Origin: UBA7985 sp049612785
GTDB taxonomy: Bacteria; Pseudomonadota; Alphaproteobacteria; UBA7985
DNA length: 24,535 nt
NCBI GenBank assembly: GCA_049612785.1
Contig: JBMZBW010000028.1
Location: 1-24,535 of the forward strand
Reading direction: 5' to 3'
This document shows positions 1 to 8,434 of the stretch, one piece after another. The notes under the pieces were generated by a model. The model worked only from the letters and a program-made list of their open reading frames with translations. It had not been told where the DNA came from and searched no databases. Each line of letters begins with the position of its first letter. Within the stretch, counting starts at the first letter, position 1. Both the position numbers and the translations under genes were made by a program.

Positions 1-1922
1 TCAAGCGGCATAGGCGGCAAGCCGGGTCCGAGTGCGGCGACCAGCGTTCGGGGCTGATACTGATCGTTAGCTGTCAGATTGTCTTCGAGCTGAACATCCA
101 AACCACCAGCGGCCAGAGCCAGCACAGAAGCTGGAATTTCACCCTCAGTGCCAACGCCGGTAATCGTCGTCTGCGCCACGGGCGTACCTTTTTCCCGCAG
201 ACCGACCGAACGGATAGACGCAGCAATAATGTTTTCAGCCTGCACACCCTCTGTGCGCCCAAGCAACACGCGCATCACGGGCAAATCAGTCTGGCGAGCA
301 AGGGCTTCCAACCCACATTGGTCCCTCATGCCAAGCGCATCGACCTGGGTTAGAGCGACGGGCAACCCGCTTTCTACGCCGGTCCGAACGATTGCCCGCG
401 TCTGGGCAGAGCGGCGCGTCGCGGACGTGACCATCAGTTCAGCGAAGGCTTGGTCTGCCAAGGGATCGACCAAGGGGTCAAACAGTTCGCGAGCCGGTCC
501 CAGCGCGTTCAACTCAAAACGCACAGCACCGTTACTGAAGCTATCCAGAATAAATTGCCGGGTCTCATTCTGCCGCAACAGCAACACGGGTTTTGACCCT
601 GCGACGATGTAATCATGGATGGCAAAAGCCAGCGACTGCTCACTGGGAGACCAGTCACAGCGGATATTTGATGAGGGCGAAACCGTCAGGATTTCAGGGT
701 TTGCGCCGAGGGTGGTCGTGCTTGTGCTTTCAGCCGAGTTCAGAACAACCAACCTGCCACCAAAGGTATTGAGTGTCGCAAGGGCAGCGTCAAAGGTGGC
801 ATCATCACCATCGTGCATGACCACAACGGTCGGCCCGTCATTGAGCACTTCCAGACTGTAAACCTGAAAAGGCAGATTTCCCGCGCCCACAAAGGTACGA
901 AGACAGGTTGCCGGGGGAATGCGGTCTGAATTGCGGATCAGGTCGCGATCTTGCGCGGAGCTGGGCGCGTGGCAAATACTGGGCGAAACGAAGTCGGCGA
1001 CCGTCGTATCAGACAGGGGGTCTACGGTATAAACCAACGGGGTTTCGGGCTGCGCGCTGATTGTCTCGACATAGGTAGTCGTCGTAGTGGTTGTCTGGCC
1101 AACGACTTGGGGTTCGTTTGGCAGAGTGCCTGCGCGCACGGCTTGCTCGATGGCGGCAGTCGCTTCTTCCACCGACGAACCAAGCGTGGTCTCGACCACA
1201 ACAGTTGAAGTGGACCGAGAGATCGTCCCCCCTTCTCCATCACTGACCGAAGAAAGAACGGTTGTCTTCTCGACCGGCGGTTCAACGGTTTCGGTCGTGG
1301 TTTGTGTCGTTATCGTTTCATCGAGTTCAACCACGGGGGAAAGCGATGGCAGCTCTATCGTCTTGGGGGCCGGTGCGAGGTTCAGCACCGGCGCAGCGGC
1401 AGGAGCCGCCATTTTCAGTGCAGCCAGAGCTTCAGAAATCGTTGGATCCGAAGATGTCGGTTCCGGGTCTACGGTTTCGGCGTCAGTCTGAACTTCTGAA
1501 ACAGTCGGTGTTTCAGGTGCAGGCGCTGCTGGCTCACTGGAATAAATCTCATCCAACGCGGCACCGGCCAAGGCGTCCATGGTTTCCGGTGTCAAAAGGC
1601 CATTTCCGGCAATCGCGTTCGACACCTGAAAAGACTTCAGCGCGTCGCGCGTCTGACGATCGTAACGACCATCCACAACCCGCGAACCCGGCAGTGTCCC
1701 AACCGTGGCCAAAAGGGCTTGCAGGACACAAATCTGGTTGATCCCCACAAAAGTCGGCAAAGCTGCCGCTGCTGCGGCGCGATCATAGCCAGAGGAAAGC
1801 GGTATCTCAGAGCACGCAGCCGCCAACGCCAGGTCCCCTCGGGCTGGTCCTGCGATCGTCAGCGACACGGCTCCGGTCATGCCGACCAGAAACACCAGTC
1901 CCCGCTTGATTAAACGCTGCAT
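1..1922 (-). CDS. Secreted protein with N-terminal peptidoglycan-binding-like fold (C-terminus off window)
   Basis: Reading the minus strand from the ATG at 1922 gives about 640 codons with no stop, so the C-terminus lies outside the window. A GGAG ribosome site sits 5 bases before the ATG. Residues 1 to about 30 look like a signal peptide (basic start, hydrophobic stretch). Residues ~55-120 resemble a peptidoglycan_binding_1 three-helix fold, with a VDGRYDRQTRDALKSFQ repeat-like core and a GLLTPETMDAL ending. Residues ~125-300 are a Pro/Thr/Glu-rich linker with a run of six Thr near 276. The region from ~310 on is globular with four or more cysteines and matches no family I recognise. It probably acts in the periplasm or at the cell wall. 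The PG-binding assignment is by pattern only; the C-terminal function is unknown. Confidence 0.75.
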   Translation of the reverse strand, partial: MQRLIKRGLVFLVGMTGAVSLTIAGPARGDLALAAACSEIPLSSGYDRAAAAAALPTFVGINQICVLQALLATVGTLPGSRVVDGRYDRQTRDALKSFQVSNAIAGNGLLTPETMDALAGAALDEIYSSEPAAPAPETPTVSEVQTDAETVDPEPTSSDPTISEALAALKMAAPAAAPVLNLAPAPKTIELPSLSPVVELDETITTQTTTETVEPPVEKTTVLSSVSDGEGGTISRSTSTVVVETTLGSSVEEATAAIEQAVRAGTLPNEPQVVGQTTTTTTTYVETISAQPETPLVYTVDPLSDTTVADFVSPSICHAPSSAQDRDLIRNSDRIPPATCLRTFVGAGNLPFQVYSLEVLNDGPTVVVMHDGDDATFDAALATLNTFGGRLVVLNSAESTSTTTLGANPEILTVSPSSNIRCDWSPSEQSLAFAIHDYIVAGSKPVLLLRQNETRQFILDSFSNGAVRFELNALGPARELFDPLVDPLADQAFAELMVTSATRRSAQTRAIVRTGVESGLPVALTQVDALGMRDQCGLEALARQTDLPVMRVLLGRTEGVQAENIIAASIRSVGLREKGTPVAQTTITGVGTEGEIPASVLALAAGGLDVQLEDNLTANDQYQPRTLVAALGPGLPPMPL

Positions 1923-1999
1923 ATACGCTCCAAAGTCACTTCTGCCCAAGTGCCAGAAAACACAACTTACTCTCGCATCTTGATAACGGTCTCGCGTCA

Positions 2000-2029
2000 T
2001 ATTGCGAAGCCGGTTGTTATTTTGCCAAT
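2000..2029 (-). promoter_or_regulatory. Weak candidate promoter for the peptidoglycan-binding-like gene
   Basis: On the minus strand a TTGGCA (-35) is followed after 18 bases by CAATAT (-10), about 75 bases before the ATG at 1922. The match is modest and rests on sequence pattern alone. Confidence 0.25.
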
Positions 2030-2050
2030 CACGTCTGGCGGAATTGTGGT

Positions 2051-2078
2051 TTGACTGTCAGAAAAAGGCGCATAAAAT
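2051..2078 (+). promoter_or_regulatory. Candidate sigma-70 promoter for the cysteine-rich secreted protein
   Basis: TTGACT (2051-2056) and TAAAAT (2073-2078) are separated by 16 bases, a good housekeeping-type promoter. The expected transcript start is near 2085, leaving a 5' leader of about 130 bases before the favoured start codon. The rest of the 1923-2212 divergent gap shows no other gene. Confidence 0.5.
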
Positions 2079-2212
2079 GACAGGCAGTTGGCCTAAAAGA
2101 CGCATAGTCTTATTTCAGCTATACATTTGCACCTACACATAACCACAATTTCATTAAACCCTTGGCAACAAATTCAGGCCGTTTTCAGAGGCTTGTTCGG
2201 ATTTCTCACCCT

Positions 2213-3520
2213 ATGCACCCGGCATTTATGTTTCGGCTAACCTTTGTGCGGTTGGTTCTTATAAGTTTGATAGTTCTGCCTTGGATTTCCGCACCCCAAG
2301 CTCAAGCTCAAATTGATCGCATCATCTTGAAGGCGAAAGAATATGAAGCCTCGAGAATTCTTGAACCCGTCTCGGATTCCGAGTTTCACGCGCTTTTTGG
2401 CATCAGAAGTCTGGATCTTCTGGTCAAGGAACGTCTGGCGGCGCTGACCGATGTGGAAGTAGATGAAATCCCGTCGCCTTTTCGGGATTTGAGCATCGAT
2501 GTGCTTCCCAGCATACGCCCTCACCCACCCCTCAAACAGCGCGACGTGCTGCCAAAAGAATTCTCGATCCTGATACGGTCACCCTTACCGACGCCAACGC
2601 TGGTTCTGGCTGGGTATGAAGGCCAGCCGGAAATCAGTGAGCTTGGTTGTGCAACGCGCGAACACAGTCAACATAACCTCGCCTACCGCTGTAACGCCCC
2701 CATTGCACTGAATGTCCCAGGCGGCAATGCGCCATCGAAATCCTTCTTGCGAGAAATGGAAGAAGAGACTGGTTTTGACATTGGCTATGACCTCTGGCCC
2801 GGAGACAAAGATGCCGTGACAGGTGATCGCTTGTTGTCTGCGCGTGATATTGTGACGGGCATGCGGTTTACCCTCGCTTATCTGAACCATCGCGGGTTCA
2901 CGATTGCCAAAAATTCCTGTTCTGATCGCAAGCATTGGCGGTGGTCTTATATCTGTATGCATGACGAGAACTGGGCGGCAATGTCAGCCACAGAGCGCTG
3001 CGAATTCGTTCTCAAGGGCCTGCTAACGGTCGAAGGCGGGACGCCCAATTGGTCGTTTGCCCCCATGCCAAGTCCGGGCACGGTCGAAGGAGAGCTTATC
3101 GCCTATGGTCTCACCCATGACCCGCGCAATATCAACGATCCGGGTGCTCTTTGCCGCGAAATCATCGCCCAAAACCGGGTTGATAAAATGGTGAAAGGAT
3201 TGCTCCGTAAAGCACCAAAAGCCCTGGGATTGAAACAGACGTCGCTGGCCACTCCTGACGAGGCTTACCTCACCCTTGGGGCGCAGGTTAATGGAACCGA
3301 AATCATCGTGGCTCGGCTCACGAGTGCCAATCCATCTGACCTGCCCGGCCAGATGAAAAAACTCCAAAAGATCTGGCGCAGTCTTGGGGGATCGCAGGTT
3401 TGCGACAATGCAGATTGCGCTGGCCCGGTACAGGTCGCGCTCCCGCCCTTGCCGGATTACCGCCCCCCTCAGCCAGCTTCCCCGCTGCCATTGCAGATTG
3501 CGGAAACGTCAACGGACTAA
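2213..3520 (+). CDS. Secreted cysteine-rich protein of unknown function
   Basis: I do not recognise a family. From the ATG at 2213 the protein has 435 residues and opens with a clear signal peptide: an Arg-flanked hydrophobic segment (LVLISLIVLPWI) ending at an APQAQAQ cleavage site. The mature part has nine or so cysteines, spaced in loose pairs (for example CATREH...YRC, NSC...YIC, QVCDNADC), which suggests disulfide bonds in the periplasm. The C-terminus is proline-rich. The start is uncertain: the frame is open back to a TTG at 2162, and an ATG at 2228 would still leave a full signal peptide; none has a strong ribosome site. It is divergent from the peptidoglycan-binding-like gene, so the two may share regulation, but that is inference. 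Confidence 0.7.
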   Translation: MHPAFMFRLTFVRLVLISLIVLPWISAPQAQAQIDRIILKAKEYEASRILEPVSDSEFHALFGIRSLDLLVKERLAALTDVEVDEIPSPFRDLSIDVLPSIRPHPPLKQRDVLPKEFSILIRSPLPTPTLVLAGYEGQPEISELGCATREHSQHNLAYRCNAPIALNVPGGNAPSKSFLREMEEETGFDIGYDLWPGDKDAVTGDRLLSARDIVTGMRFTLAYLNHRGFTIAKNSCSDRKHWRWSYICMHDENWAAMSATERCEFVLKGLLTVEGGTPNWSFAPMPSPGTVEGELIAYGLTHDPRNINDPGALCREIIAQNRVDKMVKGLLRKAPKALGLKQTSLATPDEAYLTLGAQVNGTEIIVARLTSANPSDLPGQMKKLQKIWRSLGGSQVCDNADCAGPVQVALPPLPDYRPPQPASPLPLQIAETSTD

Positions 3521-3556
3521 TTTTGAAGCTTTAAGGCGCAAAAAAGCGTTTTACCC

Positions 3557-3585
3557 TTGACCTATAAGGTCGACATCTCGATGTA
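3557..3585 (+). promoter_or_regulatory. Candidate promoter and 13-base palindrome before the DUF6932-like pair
   Basis: TTGACC (3557-3562) could be a -35 box, with a poor -10 match (GATGTA, 3580-3585) after 17 bases. The -35 box overlaps a perfect inverted repeat, GACCT-ata-AGGTC (3559-3571). Such a palindrome could be an operator. The -10 match is weak. Confidence 0.3.
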
Positions 3586-3659
3586 CACGGCGTGAGCCTG
3601 TTTGTTACGGGGTGTCATCCCCCAGCAAACACCTAGTTTTTGACCGAGCGGGGATCCCA

Positions 3660-4091
3660 ATGCTGCCTGCGTTTATGACCAATGGTCTGCTGCCCGGTGG
3701 CGTGCATCATTGCGATCTGGCGGCTTTTCAGGACACCTTTGTGTGGTCTGCCCGCCGACGGGAAATCTATGGGCTCATGTCTCAAGGCTTAGGTGTACTG
3801 TACGAATCTGGTTACCGCATGCTGGTGATTGGGGGGGAGTTTATCTCGACGGTAGAGCATCCCTCTGAATTCAAGGCACTTTACGACTGTGATTCTCTAG
3901 CGATTGAGACACTCGACGCAAGGCTGAGCTATTTTGACAAGAATTCGCGATTAATTGCTAGAAATCAGTGGGGTGGGCATTTTTTTCCTGCTTCATTTAG
4001 AGCAAAAGGGTCGGGTGCAACATGGTTGCACTATCTGTCATCAGATGCACCAGAAGGCCAAAGAGGTTTGGTTGCGCTGAGCCTGATTTGA
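3660..4091 (+). CDS. DUF6932-like protein, degenerate nucleotidyltransferase fold
   Basis: The 143-residue protein from the ATG at 3660 has the DUF6932 layout as I recall it: an N-terminal LPAFMTNGLLPGGVHHCDL segment, a strand-turn LVIGGEFIS where family members usually read DGSF, a GGHFFPASF block, and a closing GLVALSLI strand. Family members are thought to derive from MNT-type nucleotidyltransferases. Here the usual Gly-Ser is Gly-Glu, and the expected Asp-x-Asp position reads EFK, so catalysis looks doubtful. The frame is open upstream to a GTG at 3612, but the ATG at 3660 has a GGGG ribosome site 6 bases away and matches the family N-terminus. Local base composition is more AT-rich than the neighbouring genes. 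Function is unknown; a toxin-antitoxin-like role with the next gene is inference. Confidence 0.65.
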   Translation: MLPAFMTNGLLPGGVHHCDLAAFQDTFVWSARRREIYGLMSQGLGVLYESGYRMLVIGGEFISTVEHPSEFKALYDCDSLAIETLDARLSYFDKNSRLIARNQWGGHFFPASFRAKGSGATWLHYLSSDAPEGQRGLVALSLI

Positions 4092-4094
4092 TCC

Positions 4095-4109
4095 CCTGCA
4101 GTGTGCAGG
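4095..4109 (+). other. Short hairpin between the DUF6932-like gene and its partner
   Basis: CCTGCA-gtg-TGCAGG is a perfect 6-base stem with a 3-base loop just after the upstream stop codon and before the next ribosome site (GAGGGG, 4114-4119). It has no T-run at its base, so it is more likely to tune readthrough or translation than to terminate. Confidence 0.4.
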
Positions 4110-4127
4110 AAGTGAGGGGAAAAAAAT

Positions 4128-4385
4128 ATGCTGTACCCGGTGGAACAACTCCCACGGTTGGTTGAGCAGATAACGACACTGGAAAACGGTCTGGTGGCTT
4201 TTCGCCAGCAGAACAGCCCTATTGACCCCAACTACCAGAAGGAGAGCGAGGCGCTGATCGCTGAGATCGTGCGGCTCGAAGACCTACTGTGTGATTGCGT
4301 CGAAGCCCATGGAGGCCCATCCAACGCTCAATGGTCCAAAGACATCAAAGCCATCTACGCCCGGCGGACAGGCTGGAAGGGCTAA
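4128..4385 (+). CDS. Small helical protein, partner of the DUF6932-like gene
   Basis: This 85-residue protein starts at an ATG with a strong GAGGGG ribosome site 8 bases upstream, 36 bases after the DUF6932-like stop codon, so the two are probably cotranscribed. The sequence is mostly predicted helix with a heptad-like N-terminal half (LPRLVEQITTLENGLVAF, then ALIAEIVRLEDLL), one CDC motif, and a basic C-terminus (IYARRTGWKG). There is no signal peptide, so it is probably cytoplasmic. I do not recognise a family. An antitoxin or cofactor role for the neighbouring protein is plausible only from position and size. Confidence 0.6.
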   Translation: MLYPVEQLPRLVEQITTLENGLVAFRQQNSPIDPNYQKESEALIAEIVRLEDLLCDCVEAHGGPSNAQWSKDIKAIYARRTGWKG

Positions 4386-4398
4386 ATCCAGCCCTTCC
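4375..4398. terminator. Hairpin between convergent genes
   Basis: GGAAGGGCT-aaatcc-AGCCCTTCC is a perfect 9-base stem with a 6-base loop. It overlaps the stop codon of the small helical protein (4383-4385) and precedes the end of the convergent lipoprotein gene (4424). There is no T-run on either side, so it may be a weak or factor-assisted terminator. Confidence 0.45.
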
Positions 4399-4423
4399 CC
4401 GAAGTCAGCAAACGGGCTGCAAA

Positions 4424-5197
4424 TTAGCGTGTCAGCCGATCAATAGCCGCCCAAAGCGTTACCGCAGCGCTCGCCAGTCCAAGTACCGCTGGCCCCTCAT
4501 CCAACGCAGCATCCCATGAACCACCGATGAACTCTCTGTTGCCCGCCTGACGGCTGGCTTTGCGCAGCTCGAACGCGTCGCCCTCAAAGCCACGACCCAG
4601 TATCAGAAATTTGGGTGGCCGATCCGGATCGTCAAAGTCCCCAGCGACCAAGATGTGAGAGACCTCAGCGCTGTCACGATCAATGAACTTGGCTACACTG
4701 CGCTGTATCTTGGTGAGCGAGGCACGCTCCGGGCAGTCAGCGAGGTTCGGGCTGCCTTCTGCGCACGGCCAAACGGGTCCCATCGGCTCTGAGCGCTGCC
4801 GAGAATGCGTGTTCGTGGCCATTTCCGAACTCGTGGCAACGCCAACATTGGCGGCCAGCACTTTCTGCAGCAGGTTAATCGGCATGAAGGCATAGCAATC
4901 GCCAATTTCCTTGAGGCAGATTTCCGAGCCTTGGAAATTGGAAAAGAACTCGAGCTTTTCGACTTCCCCGGATTTGCGTTTCATAAACACGTAGTCGTCT
5001 CGGAAAAAGGCAAGGATAGGCGGGTTAGTCCCCTCAGCCAGACCTCCAAAGCCCGCTACGGACCAGGTACGCATATCGAGGCGTTCAACCTGCTTTGTTG
5101 CAACCTGTCGGCCATGCTGTACCCGATTGTCGGGCTTGCTGCATCCGGCCAAGCCAACAACCAAGGTTGCCAGCATCACAATTAGACCCATTCGCAT
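4424..5197 (-). CDS. Putative lipoprotein of unknown function
   Basis: The 257-residue product begins at the ATG at 5197, chosen because AGGGGAG sits 8 bases upstream and because it places a lipoprotein signal peptide at the start: MRMGLIVMLATLVVGLAGC, with lipobox LAGC and the modified Cys at residue 19. The frame continues upstream to 5359, but that extension would bury the signal peptide. The mature protein has cysteine pairs (SEICLKEIGDCYAF; WPCAEGSPNLADC) and a C-terminal hydrophobic segment (AVLGLASAAVTLWAAI) that may be a membrane helix. No family recognised. It lies downstream of the aminotransferase on the same strand, with a 145-base gap, so cotranscription is possible but not shown. 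Confidence 0.65.
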   Translation of the reverse strand: MRMGLIVMLATLVVGLAGCSKPDNRVQHGRQVATKQVERLDMRTWSVAGFGGLAEGTNPPILAFFRDDYVFMKRKSGEVEKLEFFSNFQGSEICLKEIGDCYAFMPINLLQKVLAANVGVATSSEMATNTHSRQRSEPMGPVWPCAEGSPNLADCPERASLTKIQRSVAKFIDRDSAEVSHILVAGDFDDPDRPPKFLILGRGFEGDAFELRKASRQAGNREFIGGSWDAALDEGPAVLGLASAAVTLWAAIDRLTR

Positions 5198-5205
5198 CGT
5201 TCGAT

Positions 5206-5212
5206 CTCCCCT
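5206..5212 (-). promoter_or_regulatory. Ribosome binding site fixing the lipoprotein start
   Basis: AGGGGAG on the minus strand, 8 bases before the ATG at 5197. It supports the internal start that yields the lipobox over the longer open frame. Confidence 0.6.
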
Positions 5213-5342
5213 GTTTGGCGCATAATGCGCGGTCACGGGATAATCCTTAACGCGAGGGCTCGGGGTGAATCCACGGCCTTGGCGCGGCAGGTTGATGATT
5301 TCTTGGGGTAACTTTTTGACCGACGGTTCTTTTTGCGTCCGC

Positions 5343-6578
5343 CTAATGTCGATTGTCACTCGCCAAAATATCGACTGAACGCTTCAAAGCCTCACGCGTG
5401 ACATCTTCGGGGTAAATCAGAGCAAAGCGTACAAAGCCCTGCCCCGGCATCGATCCATCTGGCATGGCGCGTGACAAAATCGAACCCGGCAGCGTGCGCA
5501 CCGCCTGCTCCTGCCACAGGCGACGTGCGACGGCATCGCCATTCCCGCTGGAAACAGGTTGCCAAAGCACAAAACCGGCTTCTGGCGCTCGGAACCCCGG
5601 CAATTCACCGAAAACTTCGCGGGCGATGCGGTTGATTTCAGCATACCGCGCGCGGAATTTCTCAACATGCGTTTCGTCACGCCAAAGCTGGATCGCCGCT
5701 TCCTGCAGCGCAACCGGGGTCTGTGCGCCACCGTAAGCGCGCAGGTAATAGAGATCCTCCAGTCGATCAGCATCACCCGCGATGAAACCCGACCGCAGAC
5801 CCGGCAGGCCGGACCGCTTGGACAAGGAATTCACAACCCAGACGTTGTCCAAAGAGCCCCCCATGTCGCGGCACACTTCCATCGCGCCCAGCGGCTTGGT
5901 TTCGAAGTAGAGCTCGCTGTAACATTCGTCCGACATATAGGTAAAATCGTGCGCTCTGGCTCTCTCAATCGCGGCTTTCATGAAGGTTGCGGAAATCAGG
6001 TTTGCGGTTGGATTGCCGGGGTTGGTCGCAATCACCAGTGCCACGCGATCCCAATCATCCTCGGCCACAACAGACAAATCCGGCGCAAAATCCGTCGCCG
6101 CAGTGCAGGGCGCGAACACAATTTCAGCGCCTGAGGTCAGAGCCGCCCCAACGTAAACGTGGTAAAGCGGGTTTGGCAGCACCACGATGGGCCGAAGATG
6201 ACCCTTTCCAGCGCGCTCCAACCGATCTTCCTTGCGGAGAACAGCGGTCAAAATGGCAGAAAACAGCCCTTCCTTGGTGCCAAAAACCGGGTGAACCTGC
6301 GCTTCGGTATCCAGCATGCCGTCTGGAAGGTCATATCGCCACCGCAACCAGTCCGCCATAGCCTCTCTCAGCGCTGGCCCGGCGTTTACCGGGGGGTACT
6401 TCCCCCAGCCTGCCGGATCCGTTGCAGCGAGCGCGTCAGCGACTGTCTCGTAGGCTCCAAATTTTGGCTCACCGATGGAGAGATTGAGTTGGGGCAAATC
6501 ACTTTGACATTCACCTAAGACACCAGCGACCTTTCGATAGGTATAGTCGCGGAGCTGTTCCAGTCGTGTACGGGTCAT
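5343..6578 (-). CDS. Class I/II PLP-dependent aminotransferase, DapC-like
   Basis: A 411-residue fold-type I aminotransferase. Visible landmarks are the substrate-side NLSIGEP (32-38), KYPPVNAG (60-67), the cofactor-contacting FGTKEGLF (99-106), PNPLYHVY (135-142), NPGNPT (186-191), the PLP-ring Asp217 and Tyr220 in SDECY, the Schiff-base Lys254 in SLSKRSGLPGLRSGF, and a carboxylate-binding Arg near 392 (GFVRFAL). The overall pattern resembles N-succinyldiaminopimelate aminotransferase (DapC), which makes a lysine and peptidoglycan precursor, but other class I/II substrates cannot be excluded. It starts at the ATG at 6578, overlapping the aminopeptidase P stop by 4 bases (ATGA), which implies translational coupling in one operon. 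Confidence 0.85.
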   Translation of the reverse strand: MTRTRLEQLRDYTYRKVAGVLGECQSDLPQLNLSIGEPKFGAYETVADALAATDPAGWGKYPPVNAGPALREAMADWLRWRYDLPDGMLDTEAQVHPVFGTKEGLFSAILTAVLRKEDRLERAGKGHLRPIVVLPNPLYHVYVGAALTSGAEIVFAPCTAATDFAPDLSVVAEDDWDRVALVIATNPGNPTANLISATFMKAAIERARAHDFTYMSDECYSELYFETKPLGAMEVCRDMGGSLDNVWVVNSLSKRSGLPGLRSGFIAGDADRLEDLYYLRAYGGAQTPVALQEAAIQLWRDETHVEKFRARYAEINRIAREVFGELPGFRAPEAGFVLWQPVSSGNGDAVARRLWQEQAVRTLPGSILSRAMPDGSMPGQGFVRFALIYPEDVTREALKRSVDILASDNRH

Positions 6579-8347
6579 GCAAGAGGGCTCGTTGCTTGTT
6601 CAAGGTAGGCGAGGTCTTCGCCGTCGAGGTCTGGCCCCACTTCGGCCAGTACACGAGCGTGGTAAGCGTCTATCTGTGCGATTTCAACATTCGAGAGCAT
6701 GGACACTTCTATGAGCGCGCGGTCATAGGGTACGAGCGTGAGGGTTTCGAAGGCGAGGAAACCGTCTTCGCGCTCGTAAACCAGCTCGACATTCTCAATT
6801 CTGACGCCGCTTTCGCCTTCGCGGTAGATGCCCGGTTCGTTGGTAACAATCATGCCTGCAACCAACGCCGCGTCACCTTGTCGCTTGGAGATCCGGTGAG
6901 GGCCTTCGTGAACGCCGAGATAGGTGCCGATGCCATGGCCGGTGCCGTGGTCAAAGTCGATCCCTTCCGCCCACATATACTGGCGCGCCAAAACGTCGAG
7001 TTGGCTGCCGCAGGTGCCTTTCGGGAATACAGCCCGCTCCAGCGCCAAATGCCCCTGAAGCGTAAGGGTGTAATCGCGTCGCTGGCGTTCGGTCGACTGT
7101 CCGCCAATGGCCCACACTCGCGTTATGTCGGTGGTGCCGTTGTAATACTGACCACCACTATCCACCAGCAACATACCGCCGGGAGCAAGCGAGGCGTTGG
7201 TTTCCGCATTGGCGGAATAGTGTCCCATGGCCGCGTTACCGCGATAACCCGCGATGGTGCCAAAGCTGGCCCCATTCATCGGAACCGCGTCAGCGTTTTC
7301 TTCACGCAGCGCTAGAATTTTGTCGATGACGGAAAGCTCGCTTTCGTCGCTGATGTTCGGATGCTGACTGAGCCAACGGCCAAACCGAACGACAGCACGG
7401 GCGTCTCGACGCTGCGCATCACGGGCACCCTGCTGCTCGATTGCGTTTTTTATGGCCCGGGGCAGGACAACCGGATCACCGTTGTTCTGCACCGTAATTT
7501 CTGCGCCCTTGAGGGCATTGGCGATGGCGGCATTACAGGTTCCGTAATCAAGACCTACGGGACCCTTCAACTGTGTCAAACGCCCCAGCATCTCCTTGGG
7601 GTGATAAATCGCAACCTGATTGTCCAGGGCCTGATGTATTTCGTCCGACACCCGATCCGGGGCAATATACCAGTCAACAGAACCATCGTCGTGCAGCGTT
7701 GCAAACGACCGCGCGACAGGCAGACCAGCGATATCGTCGCCACGGGTATTGAGCAGCCAGGCGATGGACTCAGACTGGTTCAACACCTGTGCCTTCAGGC
7801 CATTTTGCTGCAGCGTCACCGCCAGTTCAGCCCGCTTGTCCGCGCTGCTCTTACCGGCGAATTCAGGCGCATGCGGAAGCGCCGTGGTCGCCGGCGGCGG
7901 CGGCTGGTCGGTCCAAATCGCATCGACGGGGTTGGTCTCCACCGCCTGCAGTTTAGCCCCCACAGGCGTGATGGCTTTGGTCCAGGCTTCAACGCTTCGG
8001 ATCGTCTGCATGGCCGCATCATAACCGACAACATCACCGGCCTTGAGGTAGTCCGCGACACAGGTCATCGGTGCATCGGTGTTGCTGTTTCGGATCGTCC
8101 ATTCAGCCTCATCCACTTCAGCCTTAATAGCGATGAGGTAGCGGCCATCGGTCCAGATGATCGCCGTATCTAGCGTGACGACAATGAAGCCGGCGGAGCC
8201 CAAAAACCCGCTCAGCGCCGTGATCCGACGTTCAGAACTGGGCGAATATTCGCCCATGTGGGCGTCATCCATGGGAACCAAAAAGGCATTCAAACCTTGG
8301 CGGCGGAGTTCTTCTCGAAAGGCGGAAAGTTTAATGGCGGTTTTCAT
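6575..8347 (-). CDS. pepP: Xaa-Pro aminopeptidase (aminopeptidase P, M24B)
   Basis: This enzyme removes an N-terminal residue preceding proline, in the cytoplasm. The 590 residues fit the large three-domain bacterial form: an N-terminal creatinase-like domain (about 8-140), a second similar domain (about 165-300), and the C-terminal pita-bread metallopeptidase. The dimetal ligands are all visible: Asp396 (LLVDSGGQ), Asp407 (GTTDITR), His471 (GTGHGIG), Glu504 (TNEPGIY) and Glu518 (RIENVE); HEGPH (480-484) supplies the further catalytic histidines. It is the first gene of a two-gene operon with the aminotransferase. The terminator at 8388-8421 separates it from fadD. Confidence 0.93.
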   Translation of the reverse strand: MKTAIKLSAFREELRRQGLNAFLVPMDDAHMGEYSPSSERRITALSGFLGSAGFIVVTLDTAIIWTDGRYLIAIKAEVDEAEWTIRNSNTDAPMTCVADYLKAGDVVGYDAAMQTIRSVEAWTKAITPVGAKLQAVETNPVDAIWTDQPPPPATTALPHAPEFAGKSSADKRAELAVTLQQNGLKAQVLNQSESIAWLLNTRGDDIAGLPVARSFATLHDDGSVDWYIAPDRVSDEIHQALDNQVAIYHPKEMLGRLTQLKGPVGLDYGTCNAAIANALKGAEITVQNNGDPVVLPRAIKNAIEQQGARDAQRRDARAVVRFGRWLSQHPNISDESELSVIDKILALREENADAVPMNGASFGTIAGYRGNAAMGHYSANAETNASLAPGGMLLVDSGGQYYNGTTDITRVWAIGGQSTERQRRDYTLTLQGHLALERAVFPKGTCGSQLDVLARQYMWAEGIDFDHGTGHGIGTYLGVHEGPHRISKRQGDAALVAGMIVTNEPGIYREGESGVRIENVELVYEREDGFLAFETLTLVPYDRALIEVSMLSNVEIAQIDAYHARVLAEVGPDLDGEDLAYLEQATSPLA

Positions 8348-8387
8348 GCCCTGAGGTTAGACAAGAGTGTCCCGCAGGGAAAGATGG

Positions 8388-8421
8388 AAAGCGGCATGCG
8401 AAAACCACCGCATGCCGCTTT
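8388..8421 (-). terminator. Strong hairpin after fadD
   Basis: AAAGCGGCATGCG-aaaaccac-CGCATGCCGCTTT is a perfect 13-base stem just past the fadD stop (8435). On the minus strand it is followed by a mixed pyrimidine stretch rather than a clean T-run. It likely separates fadD transcription from pepP. Confidence 0.65.
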
Positions 8422-8434
8422 GTTTTCATGAGGT

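Noticed and set aside
5198..5359. N-terminal extension of the lipoprotein frame
   Set aside because: It would place the lipobox after 70 residues and overlaps the end of the aminotransferase gene; the ATG at 5197 has a strong ribosome site.
6566..7315. Long plus-strand frame opposite pepP
   Set aside because: It is antisense to a gene with all catalytic residues intact and shows no family motif or ribosome site.
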